Shown piece after piece: positions 51,370 through 62,423 of a stretch of DNA of 64,000 nt (position 1 is the first letter of the stretch; each line of letters begins with the position of its first letter). This stretch comes from Sandaracinaceae bacterium. Its GTDB lineage: Bacteria; Myxococcota_A; Polyangia; Polyangiales; Sandaracinaceae. Both the position numbers and the translations under genes were made by a program. The notes under the pieces are model-generated. The model was not told where the DNA came from, made no database searches, and saw only the letters and a program-made list of their open reading frames with translations. The stretch covers positions 16,729-80,728 of the forward strand of contig JAVJQK010000054.1 in assembly GCA_040218145.1 (NCBI GenBank). The letters are read 5' to 3'.

Positions 51370-52862
51370 TGGCGTACAACGAGCCCATCACCGAGCTCGG
51401 CGAAGGGTCCCTCGTCTCGAAGGGGACCGGCTTCAAAGAGATCACCGAGATCGTCAGCCGCGTCACGGAGCAGAAGGCGCCCCGTGGCTGGTGGATCCTC
51501 TTCGGCATCAGCTCGACCTTCACCGCCGTGCTCGGCGCGACGGTCGGCTACCTGGTGTGGACCGGCATCGGCATCTGGGGCAACAACAGCCCCGTCGCCT
51601 GGGCCTGGGACATCACCAACTTCGTCTGGTGGATCGGTATCGGTCACGCCGGGACGCTGATCTCGGCCGTCCTCTATCTGTTCAGACAGTACTGGCGAAC
51701 CGCGATCAACCGCTTCTCGGAAGCGATGACGATCTTCGCCGTCATCTGCGCGCTCTTGTTCCCCACGATTCATACGGGCCGGCCGTGGTTCATCTACTAC
51801 CCGCTGCCGATCCCGAACTCGATGAACATGTGGCCGAACTTCAAGAGCCCGCTGCTGTGGGACGTGTTCGCGGTGAGCACGTACTTCACGGTGTCGCTGC
51901 TCTTCTGGTACGTCGGCCTCATCCCGGACTTCGCGACGCTGCGTGACCGCGCGACGCACAAGGTCCGCCGCTGGGTCTACGGCTTCCTCGCCCTCGGGTG
52001 GCGCGGCAGCAACCGCCACTGGAGCAACTACGAGCGCTCCTACCTGATCCTGGCCGCGCTCAGCACGCCGCTCGTGCTCTCGGTGCACTCGGTCGTTTCG
52101 TTCGACTTCGCGACCTCGGTCGAGCCGGGCTGGCACACCACCATCTTCCCGCCGTACTTCGTCGCGGGCGCCGTCTTCAGCGGCTTCGCGATGGTGATGA
52201 CGCTGCTCCTCATCGCGCGGACCGTCTACGGGCTGCACGACCTGGTGCGCATTCGCCACCTCGAGCTGATGAACAAGATCATGCTCACGACGGGCAGCCT
52301 CGTCGGGTACGCGTACGCGATGGAGTTCTTCATCGCCTGGTACTCCGGCAACCCGTACGAGCGGTACGTGTTCATCAACCGCGCCACGGGCGACTACTGG
52401 TGGGCCTACTGGTCGATGATCACCTGCAACGTGATCAGCCCGCAGCTCTTCTGGTTCAAGAAGCTGCGCCGCTCGATCCCGGTGATGTTCGTCGTCTCCA
52501 TCATCATCAACATCGGCATGTGGTTCGAGCGCTTCGTCATCATCGTGACGTCGCTCCACAACGACTACCTGCCCAGCGCGTGGGGCAACTTCAGCCCGAC
52601 GCTGTTCGACATCACGACCTTCATGGGCTCCCTCGGCCTGTTCTTCACGGCCTTCCTTCTGTTCCTCCGGTGGATGCCGATGATCGCCATCGCCGAGGTG
52701 AAGATGGTCATCCCCGAGGCGGACCCGCATTACCACCCCGAAGGCGGCCACGGGCACGACGCCTCGCCGCACCAGATGGACGAGGAGCACGACGCCGCGA
52801 CGGCCGAAGGCACCCCCTCGGCCAAGTCTGCCGCGGAGAAGTCTGAAGGGGAGGAGGAGTGA
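51369..52862 (+). CDS. actC: Alternative complex III NrfD-like membrane subunit ActC
   Basis: A 497-aa polytopic protein of the NrfD/PsrC family with about ten helices ('[20 protein letters not shown]', '[21 protein letters not shown]', '[20 protein letters not shown]'). It forms the quinol-oxidising site of alternative complex III in the inner membrane. The C-terminal ~50 residues are His/Asp/Glu-rich and disordered. It starts in a TGATG overlap with actB. Confidence 0.94.
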
Positions 52863-52864
52863 CC

Positions 52865-53449
52865 ATGGCTGCCGAAGAGATGGCTGCGGAAGAGACGGGC
52901 GCCGCCGGTGAGGCGCGCCCCCTCATCTACCTCGCCGAGTACGACTCGCCGTCCGAGATCATGCACGCCGCCGAGGCGGTGCGTGACGCCGGCTACAAGC
53001 GCTGGGACACCCACACGCCGTTCCCGGTGCACGGGATGGACGGGGCGATGGGCCTGAAGGACTCCGCGGTGGGCTGGATCGTGCTCGCCATGGGCCTGAC
53101 TGGCTGCACCACCGCGTTCCTCCTGATGTGGTGGACCAACGGGATCGACTACCCGATCATCATCGGCGGCAAGCCGGGGTACTCGCTGCCCGCGATGATC
53201 CCCGTGATGTTCGAGCTGACCATCCTGCTCAGCGCGTTCGGGGCGGTCTTCGGGATGCTGGGCATCAACCAGCTGCCGAAGCATCACCACCCCGTCTTCT
53301 ACTCGGAGCGCTTCGAGCGCTGCTCGGACGACAAGTTCTTTATCTCCATCGAGGCCGCCGACGAGCAGTTCGACCTCGAGGAGACGCGCTCGCTGCTCGA
53401 GGGGACCCACCCCACCCACATCGAGCTCATCCAGGAGGAGACGAGCTGA
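52865..53449 (+). CDS. actD: Alternative complex III subunit ActD (DUF3341)
   Basis: A 194-aa protein of the DUF3341 family with two helices ('SAVGWIVLAMGLTGCTTAFL', 'IPVMFELTILLSAFGAVFGM') between soluble ends ('GYKRWDTHTPFPVHGMDGAM'). It is a structural membrane subunit of ACIII. ATG 52865 has AGGAGG 7 nt upstream; GTG 52859 is also in frame. It overlaps the actE start (TGATG). Confidence 0.92.
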   Translation: MAAEEMAAEETGAAGEARPLIYLAEYDSPSEIMHAAEAVRDAGYKRWDTHTPFPVHGMDGAMGLKDSAVGWIVLAMGLTGCTTAFLLMWWTNGIDYPIIIGGKPGYSLPAMIPVMFELTILLSAFGAVFGMLGINQLPKHHHPVFYSERFERCSDDKFFISIEAADEQFDLEETRSLLEGTHPTHIELIQEETS

Positions 53450-54084
53450 TGCGTACGCTCATCCTTTTGCCCGTGATCGCGGGCGCGGTGCTCTCGCTGG
53501 GCTGCCAGGGACAGACGTCCGAGGCGCCGCCCATCGTGCCCATCCGCAACATGCACGAGGTCCCGCGGTACGACCCGCAGGAGGGCAGCCCGTACTTCGA
53601 GGACGGCCGCGCCATGCGCCCGCCGGTGGAGCACACCGTCGCGCGCGAGATGGTGGTCGACCTCGAGATCGACCAGGGCATCACCGAAGACGGCGCGTAC
53701 GTCTTGACGGTCCCGGAAGCGGCCGTCGAGGGCTTCGGCGGCATGGAGGGCGCGCTCGAGCGTGGCCGCCAGCGCTACGGCATCTACTGCGTGCCCTGCC
53801 ACGGCGGGCTCGGTGACGGCAACGGCATGGTGCCCGACGTCTCGGGGGTCGGCTCGATCCGTCCGCCCACCTTCCACGACGACCGCATCCGCCACATGCC
53901 GGACGGCCAGCTCTACGCGACCATCCGCAACGGCATCCGCAACATGCCCTCCTACCGCGCGAACATCCCCGTGGACGACCGCTGGGCCATCGTCAGCTAC
54001 GTTCGCGCGCTTCAACTCAGCCAGATGGACGGTCGCAGCGCCGCTGTGGACACGACCGCCCTCTCGCCGGAGAGCGACCGATGA
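53449..54084 (+). CDS. actE: Alternative complex III monoheme cytochrome c subunit ActE
   Basis: A 211-aa exported cytochrome c. The signal ends in a lipobox-like 'VLSLGC' (C19), so it is probably lipid-anchored. One heme motif 'CVPCH' (C114-H118) and the distal Met region ('NMPSYRANIPVDDRWAIVSY') define a class I cytochrome c. It accepts electrons from ActA. It overlaps actF by 4 bp (ATGA). Confidence 0.93.
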   Translation: MRTLILLPVIAGAVLSLGCQGQTSEAPPIVPIRNMHEVPRYDPQEGSPYFEDGRAMRPPVEHTVAREMVVDLEIDQGITEDGAYVLTVPEAAVEGFGGMEGALERGRQRYGIYCVPCHGGLGDGNGMVPDVSGVGSIRPPTFHDDRIRHMPDGQLYATIRNGIRNMPSYRANIPVDDRWAIVSYVRALQLSQMDGRSAAVDTTALSPESDR

Positions 54085-55565
54085 GCAAGAAGGAAGTCGC
54101 GACCAAGAAGAAGCCGACCTACCGCATCCCCGCGGATGGTCCCTGGGCCAACGCGTGGAAGATCGCGGCGGTGGTCGGGGTGGTCGGCGCGGCCGGCTGC
54201 GCGTTCGGCGCGATGAGCGATCCCCATCGCTTCGCGTTCTCGTGGCTCTTCGCCTTCATGACCTTCCTCGCGGTGGGTCTCGGCGGGCTGTTCTTCGTGC
54301 TCGGTCAGCACCTGACGGGAGCGGGCTGGGGCGTCAGCCTCCGCCGCACGAGCGAGTTCCTGCTCAGCGGCCTGCCCATCTTCCTGGTGCTGTTCATCCC
54401 GATCGGGCTGAGCATCGACCAGCTCTACCCGTGGGCGCATCACGCGGCCGAGCACGGTGAGGAGCACGGCGACGAGGCGCACGGCGACGAGCACGGCGAC
54501 GACGCTCACGGCGAGGACGCGCACGAGGGCCACGACCACGGCGACGAGCACGGCAGCCTCTTCGGCGCGGAGCTCGGCGGCACCGCCCACGCGCAGGACA
54601 CCCGGGAGTCGTGGGACCTCCACCCGGGCGCGCTCGAGGAGCACGGCGAGCACGGCGACGAGCACGCCGAAGAGGGCGGCCATCACCACGGCCCCGAGCA
54701 CGCGCTGCACGAGAGCATCATCGAGGAGAAGCTGCCGTTCCTGAACCACGGCTTCTTCCTGCTCCGCGCCGGCATCTACTTCCTCTGCTGGATCCTCCTC
54801 GCCTACCTGTTCTTCACGTGGTCCACGCGTCAGGACAAGGAGAAGGGCCTGGAGCTGACCAAGAAGATGCAGAAGTTCGCGCCCGCGGCGACGTTCATCT
54901 TCGGCCTCTCGCTCACCTTCGCCGCGTTCGACTGGACGATGTCCCTCGAGCCCAGCTGGTACTCCACCATCTTCGGCGTGCAGTACTTCGCGGTGAGCGC
55001 GGTCATCGGCCACGCGATGATCATCCTCATCACCATGAGCCTCCGCAGCAGCGGCCTGCTCGGTGACGCGGTGAACGTCGAGCACTTCCACGACATGGGC
55101 AAGCTGCTCTTCGGGTTCATCGTCTTCTGGGCGTACATCAGCTTCTCCCAGTTCATGCTGATCTGGTACGCGGGCATCCCCGAAGAGGCGACCTACTTCC
55201 ACCTGCGCTGGTGGGGCGGCGGCGGCTTCATGCAGCTGAGCATCCTGCTCGTGCTGGCCGGCTTCGTGGTGCCGTTCTTCACGCTCATCTCGCGCAACAC
55301 CAAGCGGCGCCTGCCCATCCTGACCTTCGGCGCCGCCTGGGTCGCGGTGATGCACATCCTCCAGGAGTACTGGATCGTGATGCCCTACGCCGAGCAGACC
55401 GGCCTCGTCCAGACGAGCATGCGCCTGCACTGGCTGGACTTCGCCGCGCTCTTCGCGGTCGGCGGCATCTACCTGGCCGTGGTCTTCTGGAACATGACCC
55501 GATACCCGCTCGTGCCGGTGGGCGACCCCCGCCTGGACCGCGCGCTCCACTTCGAAGTGGTCTGA
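54081..55565 (+). CDS. actF: Alternative complex III NrfD-like membrane subunit ActF
   Basis: A 494-aa polytopic protein homologous to ActC, with about ten helices. An unusual insertion of ~90 residues between the N-terminal and later helices is packed with His, Glu, Asp and Gly (for example 'HAAEHGEEHGDEAHGDEHGD'). It could bind metal ions or lie disordered outside the membrane. ActF completes the membrane arm of ACIII. It is coupled to actE by an ATGA overlap. Confidence 0.93.
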   Translation: MSKKEVATKKKPTYRIPADGPWANAWKIAAVVGVVGAAGCAFGAMSDPHRFAFSWLFAFMTFLAVGLGGLFFVLGQHLTGAGWGVSLRRTSEFLLSGLPIFLVLFIPIGLSIDQLYPWAHHAAEHGEEHGDEAHGDEHGDDAHGEDAHEGHDHGDEHGSLFGAELGGTAHAQDTRESWDLHPGALEEHGEHGDEHAEEGGHHHGPEHALHESIIEEKLPFLNHGFFLLRAGIYFLCWILLAYLFFTWSTRQDKEKGLELTKKMQKFAPAATFIFGLSLTFAAFDWTMSLEPSWYSTIFGVQYFAVSAVIGHAMIILITMSLRSSGLLGDAVNVEHFHDMGKLLFGFIVFWAYISFSQFMLIWYAGIPEEATYFHLRWWGGGGFMQLSILLVLAGFVVPFFTLISRNTKRRLPILTFGAAWVAVMHILQEYWIVMPYAEQTGLVQTSMRLHWLDFAALFAVGGIYLAVVFWNMTRYPLVPVGDPRLDRALHFEVV

Positions 55566-55573
55566 GGACAACG

Positions 55574-56155
55574 ATGGACGACACGCCCCCCAGGAACCGG
55601 CTCATCGCGTTCTACACGCTCCTCGCGGTCGGAACGCTGATGGTCATGAAGCCCGCCTTCGACTCGTACTACGACCGCATGTACGACCGCGCGGTCGATG
55701 ACCGGCTCGAGCAGTACAACAGCGAGCTGATCGTGGCCGAGCGTGAGGTGCTCTCGCTGTCGGAGCGCGAAGCGCAGTGGGAGACCTCGCTCTCGAGCGG
55801 CGCGATCCCCATCCATCGCGCCATGCAGCAGGTCGCGCAGGGCCGCACCCGGGTGCCGCAGGTGGCGCCCCAGGCGCCGGCCGAGCAGAACATGGACCCG
55901 CTGACGGGCTGGACACAGCTCCCGAACGAGGACGCGCCGAGCCCGGCGGAAGAGACGCCGACCGAGACCGAGCCGATGGAGATGGGCGTCGAGGACGGCG
56001 TCGATCCCGCGCTCGAGCCCGGAGACGGCCTCGACACGGCCCCCGAGGACTCGGTGGAGCCGGAAGAGACGCTCGCGCCGACCGAAGCGCCCGCTCCGCC
56101 CCCGACCCGTCGTGCGCCTCCCTCGCCGCCGCGCGAGGCTGACCCCACCGAATGA
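55574..56155 (+). CDS. Small membrane protein in the ACIII-oxidase operon
   Basis: A 193-aa protein. One N-terminal helix ('LIAFYTLLAVGTLMVMKPAF') is followed by an amphipathic region ('RAVDDRLEQYNSELIVAERE') and a long Pro/Glu/Thr-rich tail. I do not recognise a named family. Its place between actF and the SCO gene suggests an accessory or assembly subunit of ACIII or the oxidase. It begins 8 bp after actF. Confidence 0.65.
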   Translation: MDDTPPRNRLIAFYTLLAVGTLMVMKPAFDSYYDRMYDRAVDDRLEQYNSELIVAEREVLSLSEREAQWETSLSSGAIPIHRAMQQVAQGRTRVPQVAPQAPAEQNMDPLTGWTQLPNEDAPSPAEETPTETEPMEMGVEDGVDPALEPGDGLDTAPEDSVEPEETLAPTEAPAPPPTRRAPPSPPREADPTE

Positions 56156-56185
56156 GCTGAGGAATTGAGCTGAGGAAGTAGTCGC

Positions 56186-57142
56186 ATGCGCTCCGCCCCC
56201 ATCACGATGACGTTCGCGCTCGCCCTCTGTGGGCTGGTGTCGAGCTCCGTCGTCTCGGGGCGCGCGGCGGCGCAGGTCAGCCCCGACGCCCCGCCGGGGC
56301 TCGAGAACGTCGGCGTCGAGGAGCAGCTCGATCGGCGCATCCCCACCGACCTCGTCTTCCGCAATCACGAAGGCGAGCGCGTCCGGCTCGGCTCGCTCAT
56401 CCGCGGCGACCGGCCGGTGCTGCTGAACCTCGTCTACCACTCGTGCCCGAGCTTCTGCTCGCTGGTGCTCGACGGCACCCTCGCGGCGTTGGGCACCCAG
56501 CCGTGGTCGGTCGGCGCCGAATTCGACGTCATCACCGTGAGCATCGACCCGAGGGACACCCCGGAGATCGCGGCCGACAAGCGCCGCCGCATGCTCTACC
56601 AGTACGGGCGCGACGGGGCCGAGGAGGGCTGGCACTTCCTGGTGGCCGAGCGCGCGCTCTCGGACGACGACGTGGTCGCCGAGCACGCCAGCTACCCCGC
56701 CGCGGAGCAGCTCGCCGACGCGCTGGGCTTCCGCTACCAGTGGATGCCGCGCCAGCGCCAGTTCGCCCACCCGGGCGTCATCATGCTGCTCACCCCCGAG
56801 GCGCGCGTGGCGCGCTACCTCTACGGGCTCGAGTACGACTCCAACGACGTGCGCCTCGGGCTGCTCGAGGCGTCCGAGGGGCGCAGCGTCTCCACGGTGG
56901 AGCGGGCGATCCTCTACTGCTACCGCTACGACGCCTCGGCGCAGGGCTACACGCTCGTCGCCTGGCGCGTGATGCAGATCGGCGGCGGGATCAGCGCCCT
57001 GCTGCTCGGCCTGTTTCTCTTCTTCTTCTGGCGACGCGAGCTCCGCAGGAAGCGCGCGCGCGTCGCCGGGGCCGATGGGCCCCCCGTTTCGAACGCGACT
57101 TCTTCGAGTTCTGACCCCGACCCCATCGCTGCGAATGCATGA
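56186..57142 (+). CDS. SCO1/SenC-family copper chaperone
   Basis: A 318-aa exported thioredoxin-fold protein. An N-terminal signal (~1-30, 'GRAAAQ') leads to 'CPSFC' (C87, C91) and the later His195 ('FAHPGVI'), the three copper ligands of SCO. SCO proteins deliver copper to the CuA site of cytochrome oxidase subunit II, which is the next gene. Unlike most SCO, a C-terminal helix ('GGISALLLGLFLFFFWRREL') is added, so it may be held in the membrane at its end. Confidence 0.9.
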   Translation: MRSAPITMTFALALCGLVSSSVVSGRAAAQVSPDAPPGLENVGVEEQLDRRIPTDLVFRNHEGERVRLGSLIRGDRPVLLNLVYHSCPSFCSLVLDGTLAALGTQPWSVGAEFDVITVSIDPRDTPEIAADKRRRMLYQYGRDGAEEGWHFLVAERALSDDDVVAEHASYPAAEQLADALGFRYQWMPRQRQFAHPGVIMLLTPEARVARYLYGLEYDSNDVRLGLLEASEGRSVSTVERAILYCYRYDASAQGYTLVAWRVMQIGGGISALLLGLFLFFFWRRELRRKRARVAGADGPPVSNATSSSSDPDPIAANA

Positions 57143-57152
57143 GAGCTGACTG

Positions 57153-58196
57153 ATGGAAGAGCAGGAATACCTAGACGCGACCATCCAGCTGCCGGAGCAG
57201 GCTTCGACCCTCGCTCCCGCGGTGGACTCGCTCTACTACGACATCTACTGGATCAGCGTCGCCTTCTTCGTGGCGATCGTCGGCGCGATGGTCTGGTTCG
57301 CCTGGCAGTACCGTCGCCGCAAGGGCGTCAAGAGCAAGCCGCCCGGTCACCACACCGCGCTCGAGCTCTTCTGGACGTTCTCGCCGCTGATCCTGCTGGC
57401 GTACATGTTCCACCAGGGCTTCGACGGGTACATGGCCATGGTGATCCCGCCGGAGAACGCGATCACCGTCCGGGCCCGCGCCTACAAGTGGCGCTGGGAG
57501 TTCGAGCAGCCCAACGGGATGATCGAAGGCCAGCTCCGCGTCCCGGTGGGCCAGCCGGTCCGCATGGTGATGGCGTCGGTGCCGAACGGCCCGAACCCCG
57601 AGGACGCCGCGGTGCTCCACTCCTTCTTCATCCCGTCCTTCCGGGTGAAGCGCGACGTGGTGCCCGGCATGTACACCTCGCTCTGGTTCGAGGCGACGCG
57701 CGAGGGCACCTTCGACATCTACTGCACCGAGTACTGCGGCACCGGTCACTCCCGGATGCTCAGCGAGGTGGAGGTCATGTCGCAGGAGGCCTACCGCGAG
57801 TACCTCCGCATCGGGCCCAGCTGCCCCGAGGACATCGAGGAGGACTGGGAGTGGGGCCAGAGCCTCTTCGCCAACAACGGCTGCCCGGCGTGTCACAACG
57901 TCGACGCGGCTCAGGGCGCGGGCGTCGGGCCGAACCTCGCCAACGTGGCGGGCACGATGCAGCCCATCGACGGCGGCGGCGAGCACCTCGCCGACTACGC
58001 GTACATCCGCGAGTCGATCCAGCAGCCGCAGGCGCAGATCGTCAGCGGCTTCACGAGCGCGGCCATGCCCGCGTTCAACCTGCCCGAGACCCAGCTCGAC
58101 GCGCTCGTCAGCTATCTCGCGCACTTGAGCTCCGAGGGCAGCAGCCTCGAGATTCCCCAGCACTGCGGCGACGCCGCGGCGCAGGCGGAGGAGTAG
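57153..58196 (+). CDS. coxB: Cytochrome c oxidase subunit II, caa3 type
   Basis: A 347-aa protein. Two N-terminal helices lead into the periplasmic CuA domain with the ligand set C-x3-C-x3-H-x2-M in '[12 protein letters not shown]' (~190-202). A class I cytochrome c domain is fused at the C-terminus ('CPACH', ~244-248), which makes this a caa3-type oxidase that can receive electrons straight from a cytochrome c or ACIII. It lies between the SCO chaperone and coxA. No signal peptide is visible. Confidence 0.95.
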   Translation: MEEQEYLDATIQLPEQASTLAPAVDSLYYDIYWISVAFFVAIVGAMVWFAWQYRRRKGVKSKPPGHHTALELFWTFSPLILLAYMFHQGFDGYMAMVIPPENAITVRARAYKWRWEFEQPNGMIEGQLRVPVGQPVRMVMASVPNGPNPEDAAVLHSFFIPSFRVKRDVVPGMYTSLWFEATREGTFDIYCTEYCGTGHSRMLSEVEVMSQEAYREYLRIGPSCPEDIEEDWEWGQSLFANNGCPACHNVDAAQGAGVGPNLANVAGTMQPIDGGGEHLADYAYIRESIQQPQAQIVSGFTSAAMPAFNLPETQLDALVSYLAHLSSEGSSLEIPQHCGDAAAQAEE

Positions 58197-58200
58197 GACG

Positions 58201-59982
<1,782 letters not shown>

Positions 59983-60035
59983 TCGAGGGCTGACGCCTTC
60001 GACCACCTCGCAATCGCAGAAGGAAGAACGACGCG

Positions 60036-60761
60036 ATGTCCACCGCAACCGACAAGGGTGAGCAGCACCACGAGCACGAATCGTGGCTCGCCCACCACTT
60101 CGACACCCCGCTTCAGCAGTTCGAGTCGGCGAAGCTGGGAATGTGGCTCTTCCTCGCGCAGGAAGTGCTCTTCTTCTCCGGCCTCTTCGTCGCTTATGGC
60201 GTGTTCCGGGCGAACTACCCCGACGCGTTCGCGGCGGGCTCGGCCCAGCTCGATCGCATCATCGGCGGCTTCAACACCTGCGTCCTGCTCGTGAGCTCGT
60301 TCACGGCGGCGATGGCGGTGCGCTCGGCCCAGATGGGTGACCGCAAGCAGACGTCGATGCACCTGATCATCACGATCCTGTGCGCGTTCGGCTTCTTGAT
60401 CATCAAGTACTTCGAGTACTCGGCGAAGTTCGACCACGGGCTCCTGCCCGGGCAGTTCTTCCACCCGCACCACGCGGCGGACGGGACGCTCGAGGCGATC
60501 AACCCCTGGATCGCGGGCCAGGAGGCGGTCACCGCGCTGCCCGCGAAGACCCACGTCTTCTTCGGCATCTACTTCGTGCTGACCGGCCTGCACGGCGTGC
60601 ACGTGGCCATCGGCATCGGCGTCCTCGCCTGGATCCTCTACCGGAACGTCCGGGGCGAGTTCACCAAGGACTACTGGACGGCGGTCGACATCGCGGCGCT
60701 CTACTGGCACCTCGTCGACCTCGTCTGGATCTACCTCTTCCCGCTCCTCTACCTCATCTAG
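60036..60761 (+). CDS. coxC: Cytochrome c oxidase subunit III
   Basis: A 241-aa integral membrane protein with five helices. It has the family motifs 'FESAKLGMWLFLAQEVLFFS', 'KTHVFFGIYFVLTGLHGVHV' and 'AALYWHLVDLVWIYLFPLLY'. Subunit III stabilises the core and helps proton uptake. A GAAGGAAG Shine-Dalgarno lies about 10 nt before the ATG. Between coxA and coxC is a 53-bp gap. Confidence 0.94.
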   Translation: MSTATDKGEQHHEHESWLAHHFDTPLQQFESAKLGMWLFLAQEVLFFSGLFVAYGVFRANYPDAFAAGSAQLDRIIGGFNTCVLLVSSFTAAMAVRSAQMGDRKQTSMHLIITILCAFGFLIIKYFEYSAKFDHGLLPGQFFHPHHAADGTLEAINPWIAGQEAVTALPAKTHVFFGIYFVLTGLHGVHVAIGIGVLAWILYRNVRGEFTKDYWTAVDIAALYWHLVDLVWIYLFPLLYLI

Positions 60762-60769
60762 AGAGAACG

Positions 60770-61537
60770 ATGGCCGAACACACTCACGAACATGCGAACG
60801 ACGGCTCCGTCCACGTTCACATCCACCCGGTCAAGTTCTACGCGGGCATCCTCGGCGCGCTGATGTTCCTGACCGTCGTCACCGTCGCGGCGAGCTACGT
60901 CGACATCGACGGGTTCCTCGCGATGGGCGCAGAGGTCGAGGGCGTCGGCGCCTGGAACCTCATCGTCGCCATCCTCATCGCGACGATGAAGGCGTCCCTC
61001 GTGGTGCTCTTCTTCATGCACCTCAAGGACGACTCCCGCTTCAACGCGCTGGTCTTCGTCGGCTCGCTCCTCTTCGTGGGCGTCTTCTTCGCCTACACGA
61101 TGAACGACACGGGGACCCGCGGGGCGACCGGCGACCGCTACAACGGCGTGCACATCGACCCGGACACGGGCGAGCGCGCGCCGGGCGGCATCCCCGCGCC
61201 GATCCCGGGCGAGGTCCTCGAGCCCGGCATGGTCGCGCCCGAGGGCGCCGACGCGCACGGCGCCGAGGGTGAAGCCCACGAGGGCGAGGAGGCCGCGGGT
61301 GAGGAGGCCGCGGGTGATGAAGCCGCGACGCTCCCGGCCGATGCCGCGGACGTGCTCCCGGGCGCCGACCAGGACGGCATCGCCGAGGACTCGGTCCAGG
61401 CCGAGGTCGCCGCCGAGGCGCTCGACCAGCCCGAGCTCGAGGCGTCCGACCTCCCCGAGGAGGCCGAGGCGGCCCGCGAGCCGGGCCCGGACACCGAGAC
61501 GCCCACGGAAGAGAGCGACCCGGTCGGGGTCGAGTAG
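60770..61537 (+). CDS. coxD: Cytochrome c oxidase subunit IV-like protein with acidic tail
   Basis: A 255-aa protein. The first ~115 residues are the CyoD/CoxIV-type three-helix domain ('VKFYAGILGALMFLTVVTVA', 'NLIVAILIATMKASLVVLFF', 'LVFVGSLLFVGVFFAYTMND') with a His-rich start. About 140 residues of Glu/Ala/Asp/Pro-rich tail follow, twice the length usual for the family and likely disordered. It is the last oxidase subunit gene of the operon. Confidence 0.88.
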   Translation: MAEHTHEHANDGSVHVHIHPVKFYAGILGALMFLTVVTVAASYVDIDGFLAMGAEVEGVGAWNLIVAILIATMKASLVVLFFMHLKDDSRFNALVFVGSLLFVGVFFAYTMNDTGTRGATGDRYNGVHIDPDTGERAPGGIPAPIPGEVLEPGMVAPEGADAHGAEGEAHEGEEAAGEEAAGDEAATLPADAADVLPGADQDGIAEDSVQAEVAAEALDQPELEASDLPEEAEAAREPGPDTETPTEESDPVGVE

Positions 61538-61543
61538 CTCCCG

Positions 61544-62368
61544 ATGCGCCGTCCCTGGGCCGACGCGCTCACGAGGTCCGCCCTCGTCGCGTCGGCCTTT
61601 CTTCTTCCGTCCTGCGAGTGCGAGGGCGGGCCGCGCCAGCGCCTCGCCGAGGTGCCCGAGATCCCCTATCCGGAGGCCTGCCGGACCGAGGGCGGCGGGG
61701 AGGGCGAGCTCGACCTGAGCCGCACCCTGCGCTCGGGCCCCGACATGCGCGAGCCCAACGTGGTGGAGCGCTTCGAGCTGCGTCGGGCGGGGGCCTGCCG
61801 CGTGATCCGCGTGCGCCAGGAGTGGCCGCTCGGCACCGCGGACGTCGACGTGGCGTACGACGCCGACGGGCTCCCGCTCCGGGTCTGGAAGCGCACCACG
61901 CTGCCCGACGCGCGCAGTCAGGTGGGCCACGGAGACCTGCGCGTGTTCGACGTCGCGTCCGAGCCGGTCCGCCTCGCGCGGCGCGGCCCGGACGGGTCGC
62001 GCGAGGGTGAGACGATCCGCGGCGCCCGTCCTCGCGCCGTGATCGGGCCAGGCCGGGGCCTGCTCACCGCCTGGATCCAGCGAGCCGACCTCGACGTTTC
62101 GGAGCGCCTGCGCGAGAGCGTGCTCGACGTGCGGGAGTCGCTCGCGGTGATCCGCGACGTGACGCTCCAGCGCCACCCCGACCAGGAGGTCGAGTCCCTC
62201 GGCCGCGTCCGCGTCTACACCATCTATGGCCGCGAGCCGGTCTTCACCGACGACGACGGAGTCATCGTCGGCGACATGTTCGGCCTCCGCGACGCCGCGC
62301 GCCTCGAGGGACCCATCCCCGACCCGATGCCCGACCCCGGCCCGTTCGATCCTCACACCACCCCCTGA
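61544..62368 (+). CDS. Hypothetical lipoprotein at the end of the respiratory operon
   Basis: A 274-aa product starting 6 bp after coxD. Signal with lipobox LPSC (Cys24). The mature domain has strands ('RVIRVRQEWPLGTADVDVAY', 'RVRVYTIYGREPVFTDDDGV') and ends in a Pro/Asp tail. No family recognised. Its spacing suggests co-transcription with the oxidase genes. Confidence 0.7.
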   Translation: MRRPWADALTRSALVASAFLLPSCECEGGPRQRLAEVPEIPYPEACRTEGGGEGELDLSRTLRSGPDMREPNVVERFELRRAGACRVIRVRQEWPLGTADVDVAYDADGLPLRVWKRTTLPDARSQVGHGDLRVFDVASEPVRLARRGPDGSREGETIRGARPRAVIGPGRGLLTAWIQRADLDVSERLRESVLDVRESLAVIRDVTLQRHPDQEVESLGRVRVYTIYGREPVFTDDDGVIVGDMFGLRDAARLEGPIPDPMPDPGPFDPHTTP

Positions 62369-62423
62369 GAGACCGGAGACACGCCGCCTGGGTGACTCAG
62401 GCGTGAGGTGCTATATCGGCTCG

